DNA of 5,135 nucleotides. Source: an uncultured Collinsella sp. (GTDB lineage: Bacteria > Actinomycetota > Coriobacteriia > Coriobacteriales > Coriobacteriaceae). The notes below the pieces were generated by a model. That model had not been told where the DNA came from, did no database searches, and saw only the letters and a program-made list of their open reading frames with translations. Positions 1-4,637 of the stretch are shown in pieces. The position numbers and the translations under genes were made by a program. Location of the stretch: NCBI GenBank assembly GCA_900552875.1, contig USCS01000128.1, forward strand, positions 1 through 5,135, written 5' to 3'. Each line of letters opens with the position of its first letter. Position 1 is the stretch's first letter.

Positions 1-243
1 GTCGATGGCAGCATACATATCTGCGCCGTGCTCGGCAACGCGAATCACCGAACCGCGGGCACGAGCCGTGACCTCGACGATTGCCGGGTTGGGGTTCGAG
101 GGGTTCTTCTCATAACGAAGCACGACGTCGACTGTCATGGGCTCGATGTCGAAAACCTTGAGCGCCTCGCCGATTTTCTCATCCACATGCGCACGCAGAG
201 CATCGGTTACCGTCGTCTTGCGTCCAGAAACCTTGATATCCAT
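1..243 (-). CDS. hpf: Ribosome hibernation promoting factor HPF/RaiA, N-terminal part (runs off left edge)
   Basis: Reading the minus strand from the ATG at 243-241 gives 81 codons with no stop before the window edge, so the gene is cut. The protein begins MDIKVSGRKTTVTDALR and continues with VDEKIGEALKVFD, VDVVLRYEKNPSNPNP, IVEVTARARGSVIRV and EHGADMYAAID. This is the S30AE/HPF fold: a beta strand, the helix that starts after the TDALR segment, strands carrying the E-V-T-A core, and the D-M-Y-A-A-I-D start of the second helix. Family members bind the 30S subunit at the mRNA/tRNA channel and silence or dimerise ribosomes in stationary phase. Whether this is the long form with a C-terminal dimerisation domain cannot be seen. 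A GGAG Shine-Dalgarno lies six bases before the ATG. The gene follows the terminator at 461-494, so it is probably transcribed from its own promoter. Family assignment is confident. Confidence 0.93.
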   Translation of the reverse strand, partial: MDIKVSGRKTTVTDALRAHVDEKIGEALKVFDIEPMTVDVVLRYEKNPSNPNPAIVEVTARARGSVIRVAEHGADMYAAID

Positions 244-460
244 ACGTGGCTCCAATCTGCCTCGGGGACTTACTGTACTGGCTATGTACCCATTGCCGTG
301 CATTTAATCACGCGGATTCCTAAAGACCCGAATAACGATTGCTTGATACCGCATACCGAAGTCTCGTACTTTTCCATGGCAAAGTGCGCTATAGGAGGGA
401 GCCGACAGATTTGTATTTGGTCCCGAAAATTGACTTTGACCTGCTGGTTTTATAGGGATG
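244..460 (-). other. Gene-free region upstream of hpf, presumed to hold its promoter
   Basis: No credible gene is visible between the lipoprotein terminator and hpf. On the minus strand it should hold the hpf promoter and 5' UTR, since the terminator at 461-494 closes the preceding unit. I see several partial -10 boxes: TATAAA near 448-453, TATAGC near 387-392, TACATA near 283-288 and TACAGT near 272-277. None has a good -35 at 16-18 bases, so I do not name a promoter. The minus-strand GGAG used by hpf is the only firm signal. Together with the terminator and the hairpin at 518-546, this makes up the 317-base gap between hpf and the lipoprotein gene. Confidence 0.5.
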
Positions 461-494
461 AAAAAGCCGGGCTCCCCTATTGGGGAAGCCCGGC
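461..494 (-). terminator. Rho-independent terminator of the lipoprotein gene
   Basis: On the minus strand GCCGGGCT pairs with AGCCCGGC (positions 487-494 with 466-473) and CCCC pairs with GGGG (482-485 with 474-477). One unpaired base sits at 486 and the loop is four bases, AATA. The 12-bp GC-rich stem is followed directly by TTTTT (465-461). This is a textbook intrinsic terminator about 65 bases after the lipoprotein stop codon. It separates that gene from hpf. The opposite strand has As before the stem and no T-run after it, so termination should be one-directional. Confidence 0.93.
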
Positions 495-517
495 AGTGCA
501 TGTTGAAACCGTGAAGA

Positions 518-546
518 GGTGTCCTTTCCAACGTATAGGAGACACC
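518..546 (-). repeat. Small inverted repeat just after the lipoprotein stop codon
   Basis: GGTGTC at 518-523 is the reverse complement of GACACC at 541-546, and the next inner bases can pair further around a bulged base. The transcript of the lipoprotein gene would form a 6-bp or slightly longer stem some 15 bases after the stop, about 25 bases ahead of the terminator stem. There is no T-run, so it is not a terminator itself. It may be a 3'-UTR stabilising stem or chance. Confidence 0.4.
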
Positions 547-560
547 ACCCCTGGCAATAA

Positions 561-1568
561 CTAGCTATTGAGTTTGTTAATGTCATCGTCAGTGATGGTG
601 CCTTCCTGGCTGGACGATTTGTCCTCGGAGGATGCGGTCTCATTGTTGGAATCGAAAGACTCGCTGCCGGAGGACGTGGTCTCACTGGACTCAGAGTCGC
701 CCGGTTGCACGTTAGCGCCCGAAACCGTCTTAGTGGTGAGGTCGTAGGGAATCTGACCGTACCAGACGCAGTGAACCGCCTCGAGCGTACCGTCGACCGT
801 GATGTCGTCGAGGGCATCACTCACGGCACGGCACAGTTCGTCATTGGACGAGAGGCCCGCAACACCAAGCGTCGAGGGCGCCTCGAGCGCACCGACATAG
901 GAGACCTCGCTCATCAGGCGTGCAAGGTAGCCGCCGGCCGTGGAGTCGCAGATCACATAGTCGACCTCGCCGGACTCGAGCGCCTCAAAGCACTCGTTGA
1001 TGTTGGAGTAGGTCTTTTGGTTGGCGGTAATGCTCTGCTTAGCAAGCGCCTCCTGCGAGGCCGAGGACATCTGGACACCCAGGGTAGACGTGTTAAGGGT
1101 ATCGGTGGAAACGCTTAGCGACCCACCATCGCTGGTTTTACCGAACACAGAAGCGGCATCGTACAGGCAGGTGCCGAGCGAGCTAACGTCCCCGTCTGTG
1201 GAGTTGATCTCGCCGATAAAGATATCAGCCTTTTTGTCGCCGAGCGCGGAACCTGCCGAGGACGCATCGACAAAGGCGACCTTAAGGCCCATGCGGCTTG
1301 CGAGGGCGCGGGCGGCGTCGACCGCATATCCCGTGAGCTCGCCGTCGGCGCCCTGCATGGCCTGCGGCGCATCGGAGGTATCGAGGGCAACCGTCAGGGT
1401 ACCGGGAGTGACCAGGGCATCATCCGACACCGTGGGCGTGACGGTCTCGTACTCGATCTGGTCGATCGTGGGAGTCGTGAACGTAGACAGCGGGTTGAAC
1501 GCGCATCCGCTCAGGCCCAAAACGGCGATGACCGCTGCGGTCCCAGCACCTAACCGAGCCGCGTGCAT
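561..1568 (-). CDS. Extracellular solute-binding lipoprotein, SBP_bac_3-like (periplasmic binding protein type 2 fold)
   Basis: This is a 335-residue lipoprotein. The N-terminus MHAARLGAGTAAVIAVLGLS leads to the lipobox L-S-G-C, so C22 would be lipidated and the mature protein anchored outside the membrane. The core resembles family 3 amino-acid-type binding proteins: GELTGYAVDAARALASRMGL (77-95) matches the G-x-DvD-lA segment, KADIFIGEIN (113-122) the 'D-aiia' strand, TLGVQMSSAS (162-171) the 'vgvq-Gt' strand, FEALESGEVDYVICDS (194-209) the 'L-sG-vDavv-D' segment, and DGTLEAVHCVWYG (259-271) the usual C-terminal helix. After about 285 comes a Ser/Glu/Asp/Thr/Asn-rich tail of ~50 residues. 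Five cysteines besides C22 (134, 193, 207, 246, 267) could form disulfides. No permease or ATPase gene adjoins it, so it may serve a transporter encoded elsewhere or act as a sensor or adhesin. The ligand is unknown. The frame stays open far upstream, but the lipobox and the GAGGGG site favour the ATG at 1568. Confidence 0.85.
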   Translation of the reverse strand: MHAARLGAGTAAVIAVLGLSGCAFNPLSTFTTPTIDQIEYETVTPTVSDDALVTPGTLTVALDTSDAPQAMQGADGELTGYAVDAARALASRMGLKVAFVDASSAGSALGDKKADIFIGEINSTDGDVSSLGTCLYDAASVFGKTSDGGSLSVSTDTLNTSTLGVQMSSASQEALAKQSITANQKTYSNINECFEALESGEVDYVICDSTAGGYLARLMSEVSYVGALEAPSTLGVAGLSSNDELCRAVSDALDDITVDGTLEAVHCVWYGQIPYDLTTKTVSGANVQPGDSESSETTSSGSESFDSNNETASSEDKSSSQEGTITDDDINKLNS

Positions 1569-1575
1569 CAAGCTG

Positions 1576-1581
1576 CCCCTC
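1576..1581 (-). promoter_or_regulatory. Shine-Dalgarno site fixing the lipoprotein start
   Basis: GAGGGG on the minus strand ends seven bases before the ATG at 1568-1566. The other in-frame candidates (ATG at 1586, GTG at 1592) have only a weaker AGGG-type site. The choice at 1568 puts the signal-peptide charge at residue 5 and the lipobox cysteine at residue 22, both normal for a lipoprotein. Confidence 0.7.
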
Positions 1582-1820
1582 ACCATGTCCACTACCCTGC
1601 CTTCTGTGTCGTATACGATCCGTGCGTTGCGCGGAATATCAGATTGTTCCCACCAGCTGACCTGGTATTTGACCCCACACTTGCGCACCGGGGTGTTTGC
1701 TCGGGAGGCCGCAGCCACCTTCACGACTGGCCCGCTCGCCCGCGAGGCGGTATTGCCCCAAAGAAAGTAGAACGGACGGTGCGGCTTACATCTAGGACGC
1801 GCCATGATCGCGCCGCGCGC

Positions 1821-1854
1821 ACGCGGTCGCTTACGTGGATCCCTTTGACCGCGT
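1821..1854 (-). repeat. 8-bp perfect inverted repeat in the leader
   Basis: ACGCGGTC on the minus strand (1854-1847) pairs perfectly with GACCGCGT (1828-1821) across an 18-base loop. A transcript from the TATAAT promoter would contain it 55-90 bases from its 5' end. No T-run follows, so this is not an intrinsic terminator. It could be a structural stem of the leader. Confidence 0.45.
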
Positions 1855-1917
1855 CTGTCTTGGACTAGGACGGGCATTTCGTCCGTCCGCAACCACAGCC
1901 TGGTAGGAACGTAGCGC

Positions 1918-1946
1918 ATTATAGCTAAGTTCAAGCTAAAGTTTAA
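1918..1946 (-). promoter_or_regulatory. Sigma-70-type promoter upstream of the lipoprotein leader
   Basis: On the minus strand a perfect TATAAT occupies 1923-1918. Exactly 17 bases upstream lies TTAAAC (1946-1941), a weak match to TTGACA (3 of 6). The surroundings (1918-1950) are AT-rich in an otherwise GC-rich window. The site lies about 90 bases after the comF stop and points toward the lipoprotein gene. It implies that the lipoprotein is not merely read through from comF. Confidence 0.65.
1922..1938 (-). promoter_or_regulatory. Operator-like palindrome within the promoter spacer
   Basis: TAGCT and AGCTA form perfect 5-bp arms separated by seven bases (TGAACTT on the minus strand). The palindrome fills most of the -35/-10 spacer and overlaps the -10 by two bases, a position where a bound dimeric repressor would block polymerase. 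The same stretch can also be read as an imperfect direct repeat, AACTTTAGCT then AACTTAGCT, starting 12 bases apart. The regulator is unknown and the arms are short, so chance is possible. Confidence 0.4.
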
Positions 1947-2033
1947 GGTTAGGGGCGTCATTCGCATCGCGAGTACAGATTTCGCAGGTCAGGACGGGCC
2001 GCACGCGCCATCTTCACTGCCACAAAACCACCC

Positions 2034-2840
2034 CTACCAAACACGTGCGATAGCAAGGCCATCGACTGCCGCAGCGCCGGCACGCCTGAGCTCCGCCGAG
2101 GCTGCTGCCATGGTCGCGCCCGTGGTAATGACATCATCGATCAGCAGCAGGCGCTGTCCGTGCACGTCCTCAACCGTCTCGTACATGCCTTGGGCACGCT
2201 CGCGACGCTCCTCACGACCGAGTTCGCGCTGGTCGCCATGCCCGTACTTAACGAGGGCATCGAGCAGGGGAACACCCGACAGCTCGCAAAATGGGCGCGC
2301 AATAGCCTCCATATGATCAAAACCACGCCGCCGAAACGCTGCCGCCGTCGCAGGCACAAACACCACCGCATCCGCACCGGACAGCACGCCTCCTAAGCGT
2401 TCGGGCGCTACGACCTGGGCATGCAGGGCGGTGTCGTAGAGCAGCTCCGCCAGATACGGAGCCAGACGTCGCTCGCCCGCATCCTTGTACGCTTTAATGA
2501 TGCGCGGCAGCGGATGCGCATAGACGGCGCACGCCAGGCAGCGGTCGAGCGCCTCTGCCATTGCCGAGGACGTGCCCTCGACCGAACACTCAGTGCACAG
2601 CAAATCCCCAAACGGGGCGCCGCATCGGGTACAGCTATGACGTGGGTCGATGAGCGTGAGCGCGGCCAGGCAGTCTTGGCAAATAAGCGCACCGGCGCGC
2701 TCGCAGCCGGCACATCGTGTTGGCGACAATGCCTCGAGCGCCTCGCATGCCGCCCGCTCGGCAAACGGTAGCAATTCGTCCGCAAACGGTAGGGCACCGG
2801 CACCCTGCAGGCGGCTCAATATGTTCAGATGGCTCTTCAA
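2034..2840 (-). CDS. comF: ComF family protein (phosphoribosyltransferase fold, zinc-ribbon N-terminus)
   Basis: The product is 268 residues, near the usual ComFC length of about 240. The N-terminal third has four CxxC pairs, C43/C46, C54/C57, C70/C73 and C82/C85, as in the zinc-binding part of ComF proteins. The phosphoribosyltransferase domain follows. It includes IIKAYKDAGERRLAPYLAEL (114-133), VPATAAAFRRRGFDHMEAIA (162-181, the family's P...R..RGF segment), a Q204...R212 segment before GMY, and the PRPP-binding loop LLLIDDVITTGAT (231-243). ComFC is needed for uptake or integration of transforming single-stranded DNA in competent bacteria, and homologues occur in species not known to be competent; a cytoplasmic role is expected. 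The start codon is TTG at 2840, preceded by GGGAGGG at good spacing, with no ATG or GTG available before C43. That Shine-Dalgarno sits inside a long hairpin (2844-2879). No clear terminator follows the stop codon. Confidence 0.92.
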   Translation of the reverse strand: MKSHLNILSRLQGAGALPFADELLPFAERAACEALEALSPTRCAGCERAGALICQDCLAALTLIDPRHSCTRCGAPFGDLLCTECSVEGTSSAMAEALDRCLACAVYAHPLPRIIKAYKDAGERRLAPYLAELLYDTALHAQVVAPERLGGVLSGADAVVFVPATAAAFRRRGFDHMEAIARPFCELSGVPLLDALVKYGHGDQRELGREERRERAQGMYETVEDVHGQRLLLIDDVITTGATMAAASAELRRAGAAAVDGLAIARVW

Positions 2841-2843
2841 GAC

Positions 2844-2879
2844 ACAACCCTCCCTACGTTCGGTCGCAGGGAGGGTTGT
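2844..2879 (-). promoter_or_regulatory. Long hairpin burying the comF ribosome-binding site
   Basis: On the minus strand ACAACCCTCCCT (2879-2868) pairs perfectly with AGGGAGGGTTGT (2855-2844). A G-U pair and two more C-G pairs extend the stem to 15 bp around the loop ACCGAA. The 3' arm contains GGGAGGG (2854-2848), the comF Shine-Dalgarno, eight bases before the TTG start, and the 5' arm carries the matching CCCTCCC. The bases after the stem (GTCTTG) are not a T-run, so it is a poor intrinsic terminator. Sequestration of the ribosome-binding site is the simplest reading. A weak terminator or attenuator at the end of ricT is the alternative. Confidence 0.75.
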
Positions 2880-2895
2880 TGATTCAGCGCTATGG

Positions 2896-2916
2896 TACCC
2901 CGACGCGATTGGGGTA
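2896..2916 (-). repeat. Short inverted repeat in the ricT-comF gap
   Basis: TACCCC (2896-2901) and GGGGTA (2911-2916) are perfect reverse complements around a nine-base spacer. The element lies 17 bases upstream of the larger hairpin, so the ricT-comF transcript would carry two stems in tandem. No T-run follows on either strand. No convincing promoter was found in the 102-base gap, which suggests that comF is read from the holB-ricT transcript. Confidence 0.5.
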
Positions 2917-2942
2917 AGGCGGGTTAAATCCGCTCGTGGGCG

Positions 2943-4637
2943 TTATTCGCCGGCGGGCGGTTGTGGTGCGGCCGAAGACGGGGTCGAGCCCTCGCCACCA
3001 TTCTGGCGCGGCTTGCGGGAACGGCGACGGCGACGGCGCTTTTGACCCTGGTCGGCCGAGCCCTCGCCACCGCGATCCTCGCGCGGCTCGTCGCGAGCGG
3101 CGCCACGCGAAGCCTTGGCAGCCGCTCCCCCGCCATCTCCGGGACGACGGCGCGTGACCTTGACCTCGCCATCCGAGACCTGATCGGCCACGGAGGGCAC
3201 TGAGGGCTTCTGTTGCGCGCCCGAGGAATGGCGACGGCGCGGACGCGGCGCGCGCTCCTCCTCGCCACGTGACTTGCCGCCCTTGTCGGCAGGCGCATCG
3301 GAGACCGAGGGGCCCTTGGAAGCGGCACCAGCCTCGCGAGCAGCTGCGGCGCGGAAGGCGTCCTCGCGCTCCTCGCTCGACAGATGACGGCGACGACGGC
3401 GTGTGGGGTTCATGCCACCGCCGCGATTCTGCTGCTGGGGCTGCTGAGCCTCGCGCTCGCGGGAAGCGTTCTTGCCTGCGGGAGCGACCTCGCCGGCATC
3501 GCCCGAACCCGAGCGTTTGCGACGACGACGGCCACCGGCGGCCTCCTCGGCCTCGGGTGCCTCAACCTTACCACGGCCCTTTCCGCGGCCACGGCCCTCG
3601 CCCTGCCCCTGACCGGCGCGAGCATCGGATTCGGCATCGCGACGACGGCGCTTGGGCATCGACGTGCCGGCCAGACGGTCGGCACTCGACAGACCATCGC
3701 CCACGTCGACGCCGTTCTCGCGATCGAGTTCCATGAGCGCCAGGCGCATCTCGGGCGATTCGATGCGCTCGAGCACATCGCGTGTCACGCAATCGGGGCG
3801 GCAGTTGCAGCCCTGCTCGGCAGCCTTCTTTTTGCAGCCCTCCGAGCACGTCATATCGGCCAGGTTGACCTTAAAGACTTTGCCGTTCTCCAGGCGCAGC
3901 ACCAGCTGCTCACGCGGCGTGTCATATTCCTGAATACGCGCCTTGCCAAGCGGCGTATCGATGAGCGTCTTCTTTTTGGGCGCACGGCTCTTAAAGTCCT
4001 TGTACGCCTCGAACTCATAACGCAGGCAGCACATCAGGCGGCCGCACACGCCGCTGATCTTGGACGAGTTGAGCGGCAGGTCCTGCTCTTTTGCCATGCG
4101 AATCGAGACGGGCTCAAACTGTCCGCCAAAGCGCGTGCAACAGAGCTCCTGGCCGCACTGGGCATAGCCGCCCACCAGGCGAGTCTCGTCGCGCACGCCG
4201 ATCTGGCGCATGTCGACGCGAATGTGCAGCGTCGAGGACAGGTCCTTGACAAGCTGACGAAAATCGACGCGCTCCTCGGCCGCAAAGTAGAACACGGCCT
4301 TCTCGCCGCCAAACAGGTACTCGACGCCGACCGGCTTCATCTCGAGGTCGAGCTCTTTGACCAGACGGCGGAAATCGACCATGGCCTCGTCGCCCTGGAT
4401 GGCCAGGTCATCGGCAAGCTGCAGGTCGATGTCGCTCGCCACGCGCAGCACGGGCTTGAGCGGCTGACCGATCTCTTCTTGCGGCACCTCGAAGGGATCG
4501 GCCGTGACCAAGCCGATCTCGGTTCCGCGCTCGGTGGAGCAAATAGCGTAATCTGCCTCGAGGATATCCAGGTCTTGCGGGTCAAACCACAGGTCGCGCG
4601 AGGCGTAGGTAAACTTAACGGGTACGACTAACGGCAT
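2943..4637 (-). CDS. ricT: RicT/YaaT-family PSP1 domain protein with long Arg-rich C-terminal extension
   Basis: This protein has 564 residues, against about 275 in Bacillus RicT. Residues 1-260 are the PSP1 core, with the family signatures CGQELCCTRF (161-170) and SGVCGRLMCCLRYE (195-208). The cysteines 161, 166, 167, 198, 203 and 204 correspond to the set implicated in Fe-S binding in the Bacillus RicA-RicF-RicT complex, which assists RNase Y-dependent mRNA maturation and is needed for competence, sporulation and biofilm formation. A second cluster, C264, C268, C277, C279 and C283, follows. From about 329 the chain is low-complexity, rich in R, G, A, E, S and Q, with basic patches near 329-333, 370-375, 413-418, 465-470, 496-498 and 533-542. 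This tail is probably disordered and may bind RNA. The ATG at 4637 has AGGAAGG (4651-4645) seven bases upstream and overlaps the holB stop by 10 bases, so the two are likely translated together. Partners RicA and RicF are not in the window. Confidence 0.92.
   Translation of the reverse strand: MPLVVPVKFTYASRDLWFDPQDLDILEADYAICSTERGTEIGLVTADPFEVPQEEIGQPLKPVLRVASDIDLQLADDLAIQGDEAMVDFRRLVKELDLEMKPVGVEYLFGGEKAVFYFAAEERVDFRQLVKDLSSTLHIRVDMRQIGVRDETRLVGGYAQCGQELCCTRFGGQFEPVSIRMAKEQDLPLNSSKISGVCGRLMCCLRYEFEAYKDFKSRAPKKKTLIDTPLGKARIQEYDTPREQLVLRLENGKVFKVNLADMTCSEGCKKKAAEQGCNCRPDCVTRDVLERIESPEMRLALMELDRENGVDVGDGLSSADRLAGTSMPKRRRRDAESDARAGQGQGEGRGRGKGRGKVEAPEAEEAAGGRRRRKRSGSGDAGEVAPAGKNASREREAQQPQQQNRGGGMNPTRRRRRHLSSEEREDAFRAAAAREAGAASKGPSVSDAPADKGGKSRGEEERAPRPRRRHSSGAQQKPSVPSVADQVSDGEVKVTRRRPGDGGGAAAKASRGAARDEPREDRGGEGSADQGQKRRRRRRSRKPRQNGGEGSTPSSAAPQPPAGE
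3021..3038 (-). repeat. Tandem hexamer repeat encoding the last Arg run of RicT
   Basis: The hexamer acggcg occurs three times without interruption on the plus strand. Read on the minus strand it is CGC CGT three times, giving the six arginines at residues 534-539 of RicT. Changes in unit number by slippage would keep the frame and add or remove two arginines each time. Confidence 0.7.

Larger units (their letters stand above)
1569..1911 (-). other. Probable long untranslated leader, hairpin-rich, ahead of the lipoprotein gene
   Basis: If transcription starts about seven bases after the TATAAT at 1918-1923, roughly 340 bases precede the chosen ATG at 1568. In the same stretch the lipoprotein frame stays open. 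Its codons there include AGA, AGG, CGA and GCA with little third-position GC preference, unlike the gene proper, and none of its upstream ATGs has a good Shine-Dalgarno site, so I read it as non-coding. Visible foldable elements are an 8-bp perfect stem at 1821-1854, a 6-bp stem at 1868-1888 (9-base loop), a CGCG-based stem near 1800-1818, a 5-bp stem ACCCC/GGGGT at 1672-1694, and ACCAG/CTGGT near 1653-1667. I do not recognise a known riboswitch, T-box, tmRNA, RNase P or SRP RNA. A leader, an independent small RNA or an unusual N-terminal extension all remain possible. Confidence 0.45.

Noticed and set aside
430..456. Plus-strand promoter TTGACT with TATAGG
   Set aside because: The spacer is only 15 bases and no plus-strand gene follows; the minus-strand terminator lies directly downstream.
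28..564. 178-codon open frame on the plus strand
   Set aside because: It spans the antisense of hpf, an intergenic region and a terminator stem, and its product matches nothing I recognise.
1640..1680. Possible SRP RNA, because ACCAGGTCAG resembles part of the bacterial 4.5S apical region
   Set aside because: The conserved GGAAG...AGCAGC loop that should follow is absent; the bases instead form a small ACCAG/CTGGT palindrome.
1021..1770. 249-codon open frame on the plus strand
   Set aside because: It is antisense to the lipoprotein gene and its leader, has no recognisable domain and no convincing ribosome site.
1569..1967. 133-residue N-terminal extension of the lipoprotein
   Set aside because: The frame is open, but it would begin upstream of the TATAAT box and would place the signal peptide and lipobox in the middle of the protein. 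A GAGGGG site serves the ATG at 1568.
2844..2879. Classical rho-independent terminator for ricT
   Set aside because: The stem is strong, but it is not followed by a T-run on either strand and it overlaps the comF ribosome site; I kept it as a regulatory hairpin and left attenuation as an alternative.
3384..4631. 415-codon open frame on the plus strand
   Set aside because: It lies wholly antisense to ricT, whose PSP1 motifs are unmistakable; the protein is a low-information Ala/Leu/Arg string produced by high GC at third positions on the other strand.
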